DNA from: Clostridia bacterium
GTDB taxonomy: Bacteria; Bacillota; Clostridia; Oscillospirales; Acutalibacteraceae
Assembly: GCA_017513525.1 (NCBI GenBank)
Contig: JAFXFC010000048.1
Location: 140,934 to 204,933, forward strand
Direction: 5' to 3'
Length of the DNA stretch: 64,000 nucleotides
Shown: positions 24,141 through 32,873 of the stretch, piece by piece
How positions within the stretch are numbered: the stretch's first letter is position 1
Layout: every line of letters starts with the position of its first letter
The notes under the pieces: generated by a model
Database searches by the model: none
Told to the model about the DNA's origin: nothing
Seen by the model: the letters and a program-made list of their open reading frames with translations, nothing else
Made by a program: the position numbers and the translations under genes

Positions 24141-25964
24141 TTAGGAATAGAGTTTTGCAGCCATTTTACATGCTTCGTTACCTGCAAAGTTTACAAATGC
24201 AGCACCAACAGCATTTCCTTCAACCGATTCTTCAACTTCTTTTTCGATCTCAGCAAATGCTTCTGAGCCGAGTGTTTCTCTTGCAGCGGCTTTCCAAGCG
24301 GGTTCATCATGCTGTTTTACATAATACATAATGTGCCAACCATAGTTAGTCATGATGATATCGACATCGCCTGTCTTACGGCTTGCTTCGTATACCCATT
24401 CTTCGAAAGGTAATACCATCTCGCCCTGTTCAATGCCCTCAATAAGACCGCCGTTACCGTTTTCGCCTGCGGAACCTGTGTCATCACTGTGTTCATTTGC
24501 AAGCTCAGCGAAGGCTTCTTCTGTCTTATCGCCGTTTACGAACTCGTCATAAATTTCCTGAGCAGCCTTATAAGCTTCTGTAACAAGCTCTATTGAATAG
24601 CCGGTACCTTCATTTGTAATAACATCACCGTTTTCAAGCTCAGCAGTTTTAATTTCAACATCACTATTCTTTTCAATATCAATCTTGTTGTCTTCCTGTT
24701 TTTTAAGTCCTTCAGCTACACTGTCGAATGAAACAAGAATGTGTCGTGCATCAGCAAGAGGTTCTTCAACTCTGTATGCTGTTTTAATTATATAAATAAC
24801 ATATACATAGTCGTCAGTTGAATATACTGTCTTATCGCCGACAACTCTCTCTTCAGAATAAAGCCATTCTGCAAGATCTTCACCGATCTGACTTTCAACA
24901 ATTGATTTCTTTATATTTCTTGCAAGTGTTGCAGAGCCATCCTTAAATGTTTCCTTATCATCTTCAGCGGCATATTCATATGCAAGCTTCATGAAGGAGT
25001 CTTCATCCTTTACTCTGTTGAGCATTTCATTAGCAAGAAGTTCAGTCTTTGTGGGTTCTTTTTCTTCGGCAGCAGTTGTTTCTTCAGAAGCTGTTGTATC
25101 CTCTGATACAGTAGTTTCTTCTGCTACGGTAGTTTCTTCTGCTACAGTAGTAGTTTCTGATGATGTGGTTGTTTCTTCTGTAGTTTCACCCTCAACCTTC
25201 TTAACATCAAGCCCAAAAAGACGAAGGTCTACAGACTGAAAATCAGCAGGAGCTTCTGCGTATGCGTTTTCAAGGTCTTCATCAGAAATTTCGTTGTAGC
25301 ATTCAGCTTCGAGGTCTTCAATATACTGTGCTACAAGATACTGCTCTTTGAGAAGCTCAACAAACATTTTTTCATTCATGCCTTTACCGTAAATAAGGCT
25401 GATATATCTTGATGTTGAAAAACCGTTTGCTGCTGCAGTTGTAGAAAGCTCATTGAGCATGGTATCAATTTCGCTCTGATGTGCTTCTGAAAGTGAAATG
25501 CCTTCTTCTTCACATTTTGCTAAATAATGATTTGTTGTTGCAAGAGTTGTCAGCACACGCTCTCTGAACAATTCATCATAAGTAATTTTATTTCCGTCTT
25601 CATCAGTTGTTGTCTGGATAGCAGGATCTTCAGAGGGATCAAAAACCGCATAACCAAAATTCTGGTACATAGTATTTGACTGTTCTGCATAAGACTGGAA
25701 TACTGATGAATAATAATATCCGTATTCAGCAACAGAATATGTTCTGTCGCCGACTTTTGCAGCAGGTAATACCTTATGAGGAAGACCAAACTGATATATT
25801 GCAAAAGCAGCAATACCGATAACAACTGCAATTGTAATAATTCTTACAATCCAGGTTACAAGCTTTACAGTGTCAACACCTGATTTTTTGTTTTGCTTGG
25901 CAGCTTTCGCCAATCGTTTCTTTCTTTCAGCACGGTAATCGTTCTGATTTTCTTTGTTTGCCAT
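24141..25964 (-). CDS. PrsA/SurA-like parvulin peptidyl-prolyl isomerase
   Basis: A 607-residue membrane-anchored foldase. A Lys/Arg-rich cytoplasmic start is followed by a transmembrane helix (about residues 38-62), a SurA-N-like chaperone region, and a PPIC/parvulin domain split by low-complexity sequence: ARHILVSFDS near 405 and GGLIEGIEQGEMVLPFEEWVYEA then YGWHIMYYVKQHDEP at the end. Residues about 260-310 are an almost pure Thr/Glu/Val/Ala linker. It probably folds exported proteins outside the membrane. No lipobox Cys is seen, unlike B. subtilis PrsA. Confidence 0.88.
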   Translation of the reverse strand: MANKENQNDYRAERKKRLAKAAKQNKKSGVDTVKLVTWIVRIITIAVVIGIAAFAIYQFGLPHKVLPAAKVGDRTYSVAEYGYYYSSVFQSYAEQSNTMYQNFGYAVFDPSEDPAIQTTTDEDGNKITYDELFRERVLTTLATTNHYLAKCEEEGISLSEAHQSEIDTMLNELSTTAAANGFSTSRYISLIYGKGMNEKMFVELLKEQYLVAQYIEDLEAECYNEISDEDLENAYAEAPADFQSVDLRLFGLDVKKVEGETTEETTTSSETTTVAEETTVAEETTVSEDTTASEETTAAEEKEPTKTELLANEMLNRVKDEDSFMKLAYEYAAEDDKETFKDGSATLARNIKKSIVESQIGEDLAEWLYSEERVVGDKTVYSTDDYVYVIYIIKTAYRVEEPLADARHILVSFDSVAEGLKKQEDNKIDIEKNSDVEIKTAELENGDVITNEGTGYSIELVTEAYKAAQEIYDEFVNGDKTEEAFAELANEHSDDTGSAGENGNGGLIEGIEQGEMVLPFEEWVYEASRKTGDVDIIMTNYGWHIMYYVKQHDEPAWKAAARETLGSEAFAEIEKEVEESVEGNAVGAAFVNFAGNEACKMAAKLYS

Positions 25965-26019
25965 AATTAACACCTTTCAGTATCAAAATAATTTATGGTA
26001 ATTTAAACCATTCCTAAAC

Positions 26020-26048
26020 ATTATATAATAAAATAAATAAAAGTACAA
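26020..26048 (-). promoter_or_regulatory. Promoter of the PrsA-like gene
   Basis: On the minus strand TTGTAC (26048-26043), 17 bases, TATAAT (26025-26020). Confidence 0.7.
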
Positions 26049-26084
26049 GCATTTTTTTTAATATATTAAAATATTTATAACAAT

Positions 26085-26111
26085 TAAAAGGAGCAGTCGG
26101 TCGACTGCTCC
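26085..26111 (-). terminator. Terminator of the HAD-GH36 operon
   Basis: GGAGCAGTC and GACTGCTCC form a perfect 9-bp stem (26090-26111), followed on the minus strand by TTTTAATTG. Confidence 0.7.
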
Positions 26112-26122
26112 CGAATTGCTTG

Positions 26123-27775
26123 TTACTGCTGGGTTATTTTACCCTTCTTTATATTGAATGAAAATGTTTTTCTCTTACCGTCAAGCTCAGAAACGATAGT
26201 AATATTCTCTTTATCTGTATATTCAGCAGATATTACTTTTTCATCAGTCTTTCTGAAAAACTTTTTAAGAAGAGCCATTTGCTTTTCATCATAATCTCCG
26301 GCGTTATCAGAAACAAAAAGAACATTACCGAAAAGATTATTGATTTTTGCGAGAAGAAGCTTCTGTTCTTCTGTAAATTTAAGATTATTGTTTCTTAAGA
26401 AGAAAACATCGGGGTCATTCATAAATGCTCTGCCGTTAAGATGTCTTCTGAAAATTGAATTATTGATTGCGTGCTGTGCACTGAGAATTTCATTGGAAAC
26501 ACTGAGGAAATTATAAATCTTTCCCTTATAAGTAAGGTCAACATCACAGCTTATTCTGCAAGCATCAACAAGGCCTAAGCAAGAACTCATGGGAACACCG
26601 CAGCCGAGAAGTAATTTATCACCAACTAATTCTCTGAGAAATTCCATTGCTTCACGCATAATTTCACCGCGGCACTTGCCGTTACGGGGAAGAATACATT
26701 CACTGTAAAGGAAATCGAGTTTTACCATATCGAATTTCCATTCATTGAGTACAACATCGAATACTTTTCGCAGGTATTCTCTTACTTCCTCGTTATAAAC
26801 ATCAAGTATATAAGCGCCGCCCCATGCTAAACATCCCTGATAGGGAACACCGTTTTCGTCCTGAACAAGCCAGTCGGGGTGCTCTTTTGCAATTCTTGAA
26901 ATTTTCTGACAGCTGAAAGGAGCAAGCCAGATACCTGCTTTATATCCCTTTTCATGAATTTTATCTGCAATATATCCCATTCCGTGAGGGAATCTTGAAG
27001 GATTGGGGTCGATCCAGTCACCGACAAATGTTTCATATCCGTCATCTATCTGGAATATAGATACTTCCTCTTTTGCCGGGTCAAGACCGTTAAGATCGCG
27101 AAGAATTATCTCTTCGTTAATATCCTGAAAATAGTTATACCATGAAGTATATCCGCTCATTGAGCCATTACGGGTTTCGGGCATATCCATAAGAGCAAAA
27201 TACTTATCAAATACTTCATCATATCCGCCTTCAAAATATACAACATCAAATACTTTATAAGACTGAGTTATAAATTTTCCGAGGACATCTTTTCTGAATG
27301 AGAAATAATTATCATTCATTTTTACCTTAAAGTATGAAAAACCTGTATTTTCACTCAAAGAGCCCCAAAGTTTAAGATTGTCACCGTTTCTGACATATGT
27401 ATAGCCGTGGCTGTGAAATTCACCGGGCTTTTCGGAATATTCTACAATACGCTCATCACTTGTCATGCTGGCGATATATTTAACCTTTTTGTGAATGTTA
27501 GCTAATTTAATTGTACCCTTCTGAATATCGGTTTTTATCATTTCCTTAGTAACTGTCCATGACTGATAGCCGGCTGCGAAAAACTTGTCATTATCCTTGA
27601 ATACATAGGGGAATTCTACATAAAAATCAACAAGCTCAAAGGTTTTCTTAGGGTTAAGAGTTACAGTAAAACGCTCATCAGTATCAATGATATCAAGTGA
27701 ATAAAAGCTGTTTTCTGTTTCATTTGTTGTAATAATTTTGTTGCCTGCTTTGTACTTGATTACAAATGTTTTCAT
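26123..27775 (-). CDS. Alpha-galactosidase, glycoside hydrolase family 36
   Basis: A cytoplasmic 550-residue GH36 enzyme. The barrel shows VSIFQIDDGYETFVGDW, GYKAGIWLAPF, the nucleophile Asp in DMVKLDFLYSE and the acid/base Asp in CRISCDVDLTY. It is shorter than the 720-residue AgaR-type enzymes, fitting the compact GH36 subgroup. Raffinose- or melibiose-type alpha-galactosides are likely substrates. It begins one base after the HAD phosphatase stop, so the two are one transcription unit. Confidence 0.9.
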   Translation of the reverse strand: MKTFVIKYKAGNKIITTNETENSFYSLDIIDTDERFTVTLNPKKTFELVDFYVEFPYVFKDNDKFFAAGYQSWTVTKEMIKTDIQKGTIKLANIHKKVKYIASMTSDERIVEYSEKPGEFHSHGYTYVRNGDNLKLWGSLSENTGFSYFKVKMNDNYFSFRKDVLGKFITQSYKVFDVVYFEGGYDEVFDKYFALMDMPETRNGSMSGYTSWYNYFQDINEEIILRDLNGLDPAKEEVSIFQIDDGYETFVGDWIDPNPSRFPHGMGYIADKIHEKGYKAGIWLAPFSCQKISRIAKEHPDWLVQDENGVPYQGCLAWGGAYILDVYNEEVREYLRKVFDVVLNEWKFDMVKLDFLYSECILPRNGKCRGEIMREAMEFLRELVGDKLLLGCGVPMSSCLGLVDACRISCDVDLTYKGKIYNFLSVSNEILSAQHAINNSIFRRHLNGRAFMNDPDVFFLRNNNLKFTEEQKLLLAKINNLFGNVLFVSDNAGDYDEKQMALLKKFFRKTDEKVISAEYTDKENITIVSELDGKRKTFSFNIKKGKITQQ

Positions 27776-27776
27776 A

Positions 27777-28634
27777 TCATTTCTCCTCTTTATTAAATAA
27801 ATGTGCTATTAATTGTTCCGTATTTTCAAAATCCGGAATAACAGCATCAGCACCCGCACTCAATAATTTTTTTCGCTTGTATTCATTGACACCGCACTGA
27901 TGTTTTTCATCTGTTGCAACAGCAACAGTGTATCCTCCGACTTTATTTACAAGTTCAATTTCAACAAAGCCGTCACCAAAGGAAAGAAGATTTTCGCCTT
28001 TTATGTTATTCTCAGTTAAAAGTCTTTGGATAACTACTTCCTTTGAGCATTGCTGAGCATGCTCATCAAGTGCTCCGAAAATATTATTGCCGAAATACTT
28101 GTCAAGCCCTAAAAGCTTTGCCTCCTCTATAACCTGAGGCTGATCGGTACCGCTGGCGCACAGTAACTCAATTCCTTCATTTTTCAATGCAGATAAAAAT
28201 TCCGCAGCACCTTTTACAAGAAGCTCCTCAGGCTTAATACTGCCGTCAGAAAGACCGTTTCGCTTGTCTTCAATTCTTAAAAATAAGCGTCTGAGATACT
28301 CATTTTTATACTCCATGGCATCTTTAGCATGTCCGCCTCTTTTTTCTATTTCAATTTTAAGTTGCAGACATTGAAAAATAGTCTGTTTTCCTGTAAGCTC
28401 ATCGACAAAATCAGTAATAAGTTCAATAACTTCGTCATCGCTTTCAGTTTTATTCGGTACAGAGCTATTGAATTCTTCACAAAAATAGGGAATCATTATT
28501 TCCTGCCAGCCTTCTCTGATAAGACTGAGTGTACCGTCAAAATCAAATAAAGCCGCTTTAAATACCCTGTCGGCAGGTACATTATTTATTATTTCCAAGG
28601 ACCAGCTTGATTTATCTGCAGGAGCAGTTGACAT
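27777..28634 (-). CDS. HAD-superfamily phosphatase
   Basis: A 285-residue HAD hydrolase. Motif I is ALFDFDGTLS (nucleophile Asp near residue 31), motif II is LCASGTD, and motif IV is SFGDGFVEIE. The alpha-helical C1-type cap lies between I and II. GGAGG precedes the ATG. Being first in an operon with an alpha-galactosidase suggests dephosphorylation of a sugar phosphate, but this is inference. Confidence 0.85.
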   Translation of the reverse strand: MSTAPADKSSWSLEIINNVPADRVFKAALFDFDGTLSLIREGWQEIMIPYFCEEFNSSVPNKTESDDEVIELITDFVDELTGKQTIFQCLQLKIEIEKRGGHAKDAMEYKNEYLRRLFLRIEDKRNGLSDGSIKPEELLVKGAAEFLSALKNEGIELLCASGTDQPQVIEEAKLLGLDKYFGNNIFGALDEHAQQCSKEVVIQRLLTENNIKGENLLSFGDGFVEIELVNKVGGYTVAVATDEKHQCGVNEYKRKKLLSAGADAVIPDFENTEQLIAHLFNKEEK

Positions 28635-28663
28635 GTATAGAACCTCCGAAATTTATTTTAATT

Positions 28664-28692
28664 ATTATACAATGTATTTAATTTTCATTCAA
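28664..28692 (-). promoter_or_regulatory. Promoter of the HAD-GH36 operon
   Basis: On the minus strand TTGAAT (28692-28687), 17 bases, TATAAT (28669-28664), 30 bases before the HAD start. Confidence 0.75.
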
Positions 28693-28719
28693 GTGTTATT
28701 TTGTGAATATTATCACTTA

Positions 28720-28752
28720 AAATAAAACTGACTCCGTAAAAAACGAAGTCAG
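28720..28752 (-). terminator. Terminator of the YjdF-like gene
   Basis: CTGACT-TCG pairs with CGG-AGTCAG (28728-28752 on the minus strand), followed by TTTTATTTT. Confidence 0.75.
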
Positions 28753-28774
28753 CAGGTTGCAGTAAACAAATCAA

Positions 28775-29551
28775 TTATGATACTTTAGTTTTTTCTTCCT
28801 CGTGATATTTTTCAATTATCGCATTGACATCATATTTTCCTTTATGTCTGTAAGGAATAATACAGAAAATTCCATACATTATGAATGCACCGATAAAGTT
28901 AAGAACAATGTCACCCATAGTATCCATTAATGCAAATCTCATGGGATCTTCAACAGGGAAGAGGTGGAATATTTTGCTGGGATCACCGCCTGCAACGGCA
29001 AGAGCATTTTCATAGCTCCAATGCTGAGCATCTCCGCCGAAAAACTGGTCAAAAATAAATTCAAATAATTCCCAGCCGCTTGAAAGAATAAAACCAAAAC
29101 CGAGAGCCGTTAAATTTGCGATCTGATGGGGACATGTCTTTTTAAGCTTTAATTGCGTTGCAGCAATATATTCATATCCGATATAAACACCTTCTGCAGT
29201 GCCGAGTGCATGAAGAACCTTGTCGTATCCCGGGAGAGTATAGTAAAGATTGAGATATGCACCGCCGAAAGAGCCTAAGAAAAATCCGAGAACGGTAATA
29301 TTCTGGAATTTATGAGAGAGTAATCTTAATCTGTTATTTTTGGGAAGCATCTGGAAAACTTCATAACCGAACATTCCGCATAAATTGGCAAACATCTGTA
29401 ACGGCTGATTGCTTCCGAGATATTCATCACCGAATATTAATGATTCAATAATACCGTATATCATTAAACCTCTGAGTATCCACCAATATATAAGCTCGAT
29501 TTTAGATACATTTGAAAGTATATTGTTAGCATATGCCTTTATCTTATCCAT
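28775..29551 (-). CDS. DUF2238/YjdF-like membrane protein
   Basis: A 258-residue integral membrane protein with about six to seven helices. The pattern YDKVLHALGTAEGVYIGYEY followed by SSGWELFEFIFDQFFGGDAQ and DTMGDIVLNFIGAF matches the YjdF/DUF2238 layout of conserved His, Glu and Asp inside membrane helices. No function is established for the family. GGAGG lies before the start. A weak promoter (TTGCTT, 18 bases, TATAAT on the minus strand around 29595-29625) may drive it. Confidence 0.75.
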   Translation of the reverse strand: MDKIKAYANNILSNVSKIELIYWWILRGLMIYGIIESLIFGDEYLGSNQPLQMFANLCGMFGYEVFQMLPKNNRLRLLSHKFQNITVLGFFLGSFGGAYLNLYYTLPGYDKVLHALGTAEGVYIGYEYIAATQLKLKKTCPHQIANLTALGFGFILSSGWELFEFIFDQFFGGDAQHWSYENALAVAGGDPSKIFHLFPVEDPMRFALMDTMGDIVLNFIGAFIMYGIFCIIPYRHKGKYDVNAIIEKYHEEEKTKVS

Positions 29552-29680
29552 ACAAAAACCTCCTGTTTTCGACTAATAATAACACTGCAAAAATAAATTA
29601 TAATTCTAATTCAGAAATATAAGCAAAAGTAATTAAAATTAATAATTTTTGTTTATCTTCATTTAATCTAAACAGTATTA

Positions 29681-29709
29681 TTGATTTAACCGAAAAAAAG
29701 TGTTATAAT
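29681..29709 (+). promoter_or_regulatory. Promoter of the phosphoesterase-alaX-trmB unit
   Basis: TTGATT (29681-29686), 17 bases, TATAAT (29704-29709), followed by AAAGGAG and ATG at 29738. Confidence 0.75.
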
Positions 29710-29737
29710 TCTATTCATTAAATAAAGGAGATATGTT

Positions 29738-30937
29738 ATGGAATTTTTACCTAAGCTCAGATTTATTGTTACAAGTGATATTCATTATAAAATTGATGAA
29801 GATATTCAAAAAGAACGCTTTGAAAAAGGCATGAAACTTGCATATGACTATGCAGAAAAAAGTCCGTATTCAAAAATTGATGCTTTTTTCGCTGTCGGTG
29901 ATTTTGCAAACAGCGGAAGTGAAGCTGAAATGCTTAAATTCAAGCAGTCTCTTGATAAAGTGATTGCCCCTGAAACCAAAATAACATTAATGCTTGCAAG
30001 TCACGAATTTAAATCTGACGGTGAAGAAGGTGCCATCAACCGTCTTAAAACGATTTACTCACTTGAACCCGATAATTTCTTTGAAATAGCAGATTGTCCG
30101 TTCATTTGTATTTCAACAGAAAACGGTTGCCGTATGGGAGAAAACAAACAAAAATGGCTGAAGTCTTGTCTTGAAAAGGCTGTAGCCAACGGCAGAGAAA
30201 AACCTATATTTGTTTTTCAGCATCCGCATATTACTGATACGGTATACGGCAGCATAAATTGGGGCGAGGATGATATCACGGCAATTTTAACCGATTATCC
30301 TCAGGTAATTGATTTTTCAGGTCATTCACATGCTCCCATTAACGACCCCAGAAGCATTCATCAGAAATATTTTACTTCTCTCGGTACAGGTTCTCTTGAT
30401 TATTTTGAGCTTGATGAATTTGATTTTATGTACGGTACTATTCCTCCTGATTGCGATGAATGTGCTCAGTTTTATATAGTTGAAATAGATGAAAATAACG
30501 CAGTCAGAATTTTACCGTTTGATATTTTAAGTGAAAAATTCTTTAATGACGGTTATGTTATCAGCACTCCTTGGGAGCCCGATAGTTTTAACTATACTTT
30601 CGACAGAGCACTTACTGAGAAAAAACCGTATTTCGATGATTCATTCAAGTGTGAATATGAAATATCAGCTGATAAAAAGCTAAATATTTCCTTCACACAG
30701 GCTAAATCCAATGATTACAGAGTCAACACTTATTCAGTAGTTCTCAGAAACAAAGCTTCTAATATTGTACTTGCACAAAAGAAAATAAGTTCATCTTATT
30801 ACAGATATTATATGCCTGAAAGTTTAAGTCTTTCGATAGATTTTCCTTATTCATCCGGGGATTATGTCATAGAGATTACAGCAAACGGATTCTGGTATGC
30901 AAAGTCAGATAAATATTCTCTCCACTTTTCTATATGA
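29738..30937 (+). CDS. Calcineurin-like metallophosphoesterase with C-terminal beta domain
   Basis: A 399-residue protein. The N-terminal 250 residues have the phosphoesterase motifs SDIHYK (DxH), AVGDFANSG (GD), FQHPH and SGHSHAPI. The usual GNHD/E motif reads ASHEF, so the metal-ligand Asn is replaced by Ser. The C-terminal about 120 residues look like an Ig-like beta-sandwich. No signal peptide is present. It resembles the purple-acid/3',5'-cAMP phosphodiesterase-like group in Clostridia. alaX follows eight bases downstream. Confidence 0.8.
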   Translation: MEFLPKLRFIVTSDIHYKIDEDIQKERFEKGMKLAYDYAEKSPYSKIDAFFAVGDFANSGSEAEMLKFKQSLDKVIAPETKITLMLASHEFKSDGEEGAINRLKTIYSLEPDNFFEIADCPFICISTENGCRMGENKQKWLKSCLEKAVANGREKPIFVFQHPHITDTVYGSINWGEDDITAILTDYPQVIDFSGHSHAPINDPRSIHQKYFTSLGTGSLDYFELDEFDFMYGTIPPDCDECAQFYIVEIDENNAVRILPFDILSEKFFNDGYVISTPWEPDSFNYTFDRALTEKKPYFDDSFKCEYEISADKKLNISFTQAKSNDYRVNTYSVVLRNKASNIVLAQKKISSSYYRYYMPESLSLSIDFPYSSGDYVIEITANGFWYAKSDKYSLHFSI

Positions 30938-30945
30938 GGTAATTT

Positions 30946-32130
30946 ATGACAGAAAAGCTGTATTATAATGACAGTCATCTTATTGAATTTGAAGCAAAAA
31001 TAGTTGATATCTTTGAGGAAAACAGAAGACTGGTACTGATCCTTGATAAAACCGCTTTTTTCCCTGAGGGCGGTGGACAATTATATGATATCGGCTTTAT
31101 AAACCAATCTGAAGTTGTTGAAGTTCAGGAAAAAGAAGGTCAGATTTATCATTATCTGAAAGATACGCAATGTAATTTTCAAACAGGTGATAGCGTTACG
31201 GGAAAAATACTGTGGGAATTACGATTTAAAAGAATGCAAGCTCATTCAGGTGAACATATTATTTCGGGTGTTGCTCATAATTTGTTTGGTGCTGATAATG
31301 TCGGTTTTCATATGGATAATGATAATATTTTGACTATCGACTTCAATATTTATCTTACTAAAGCTCAAGTTTCATTGCTTGAGCAAAGTACAAACGATTG
31401 TATTTATAAAAATCTTGAAATCCGTTCTTTCACATATGCTGCAGAAGATATTAAAAATATCGATTTCAGAAGTAAACTTGAATTTACGGATTCAGTCAGA
31501 ATTGTAGAAATAGACGGTGTAGATAAGTGTGCTTGCTGTGCACCTCATGTTAAATATACAGGTGAAATCGGTTTAATAAAAATACTGTCCTGTATAAGTC
31601 ACAGAGGAGGAGTCCGTCTTACTGCTGTTTGCGGTGCAGATGCTTTTGAAGATTACATAAGAAAATATGATAATGTATTAAAAATTGCGTCTCAGCTTTG
31701 TGCAAAGCATAATGAAGTTTCAGATGCAGTTGAAGTTTTGTTACAGCAGAATTCTTCACTGAAAAGAAAGATTACAGAAATTAATTCTAAACATTTGAAT
31801 TATGTGGCTTCTCTTGTAGAGTCTGCTGATGTAATCTTAAGATTTTATGAAGACTTTTCAATTGAAGATCTGCGAGAACTTTCAAATTTATTAAAGGACA
31901 AATGTAAAATTGCAGTTATTTTGCTCTCAGGAAATAACGAAATCGGTTATTCCTACTCTGTGTATTCCGAAAAAATGAATTTATCTTTGTTTGCAAAAGC
32001 ATTTAATTTGTCTCTTGACGGCACAGGCGGGGGCAGAGGCTCAATTATTCAGGGAAAAGTAAAATCAAATTCAGAACAAATAACAGAATTTGTGAAAAAT
32101 ATGAGGTTTGAAGAATATGAGAATGCGTAA
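30946..32130 (+). CDS. AlaX-type alanyl-tRNA editing protein
   Basis: A 394-residue trans-editing factor that hydrolyses mischarged Ser- or Gly-tRNA(Ala). The zinc site is intact: HSGEH (HxxxH, near residue 99) and CCAPH (CxxxH, near 201). An AlaRS-like N-terminal barrel (FFPEGGGQLYDIG) and a C-terminal DHHA1 domain (GTGGGRGSIIQGK) are present, so this is the long AlaX-L form. It overlaps trmB by 14 bases. Confidence 0.92.
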   Translation: MTEKLYYNDSHLIEFEAKIVDIFEENRRLVLILDKTAFFPEGGGQLYDIGFINQSEVVEVQEKEGQIYHYLKDTQCNFQTGDSVTGKILWELRFKRMQAHSGEHIISGVAHNLFGADNVGFHMDNDNILTIDFNIYLTKAQVSLLEQSTNDCIYKNLEIRSFTYAAEDIKNIDFRSKLEFTDSVRIVEIDGVDKCACCAPHVKYTGEIGLIKILSCISHRGGVRLTAVCGADAFEDYIRKYDNVLKIASQLCAKHNEVSDAVEVLLQQNSSLKRKITEINSKHLNYVASLVESADVILRFYEDFSIEDLRELSNLLKDKCKIAVILLSGNNEIGYSYSVYSEKMNLSLFAKAFNLSLDGTGGGRGSIIQGKVKSNSEQITEFVKNMRFEEYENA

Positions 32131-32782
32131 AAAGAAGCATCTTGAAGAAAAATTGATGCAATGCAAAAATTTAATCGATATACCTCCTGTTACACAAGAT
32201 TTCCGTAATGTAGTAGCAGTAAAAGAATATATTGATTTTTCGGAATATTTCAAAAATAACAATCCGATACAAATGGAAATCGGTTGCGGAAAGGGTCAGT
32301 TTATATTCGAACTTGCACAGCGAAATCCTGAAATTAACTACATAGCTGTTGAAGTTAATCGAAATGTTATTTGTGATGCATGTAAAAAAGCACAGGATTC
32401 AGGTTTGAGTAATGTAATATTTTTGCATTGCGGTGCGGAAATTCTGACAAAATACATTAAACCTTCGTCTATAGAAAGGCTTTATCTGAATTTTTCTTGT
32501 CCGTTCCCGAAAAATGCATATGAAAACAGAAGACTTACAAATGTCAGATTTCTTGATATTTATAAAGAAATTTTATCAGAAGATGCAGAAATTCATCAAA
32601 AAACAGACAATATGCACTTTTTCGAATATTCCATTGAACAGTATACACTTGCAGGGTATAAACTAAAAAATATTTCGCTTGATTTGCATAACAGTGACTT
32701 TGAGGGAAATATAATTACCGAATACGAAAATCGTTTTTCCTCAATGGGAATGCCGATTTACAGACTTGAAGCATATGTATAA
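32117..32782 (+). CDS. trmB: tRNA (guanine46-N7)-methyltransferase TrmB
   Basis: A 221-residue SAM methyltransferase. MEIGCGKGQFIFELA is the SAM-binding motif and YIAVEVNRNV follows. RLYLNFSCPFPKNAYENRRLTN is the catalytic and tRNA-binding segment, in which the usual SDPWPK reads SCPFPK: the conserved Asp is Cys and the Trp is Phe. HQKTDNMHFFEYS is typical of the C-terminus. The start at 32117 lies within the end of alaX. Family assignment is sure; normal activity is less so because of the motif change. Confidence 0.9.
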   Translation: MRMRKKKHLEEKLMQCKNLIDIPPVTQDFRNVVAVKEYIDFSEYFKNNNPIQMEIGCGKGQFIFELAQRNPEINYIAVEVNRNVICDACKKAQDSGLSNVIFLHCGAEILTKYIKPSSIERLYLNFSCPFPKNAYENRRLTNVRFLDIYKEILSEDAEIHQKTDNMHFFEYSIEQYTLAGYKLKNISLDLHNSDFEGNIITEYENRFSSMGMPIYRLEAYV

Positions 32783-32788
32783 ATTATG

Positions 32789-32813
32789 GGCCGTCAAAAC
32801 TGACGGCCTTTTG
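32789..32813 (+). terminator. Terminator after trmB
   Basis: GGCCGTCA (32789-32796) pairs with TGACGGCC (32801-32808), loop AAAC, followed by TTTTG. Confidence 0.8.
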
Positions 32814-32842
32814 TAATATTCAGGACAGGGAGTACATATCAT
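32814..32842 (+). promoter_or_regulatory. Sigma-E-like sporulation promoter
   Basis: TAATATT (32814-32820) fits the sigma-E -35 consensus KMATATT exactly; after 14 bases CATATCAT (32835-32842) matches CATACANT at six of eight positions. It precedes a spore-coat gene whose homologues are mother-cell sigma-E regulated. Confidence 0.5.
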
Positions 32843-32873
32843 TTAGTGAAATAAATAATGGGAGTGCTTCTTA

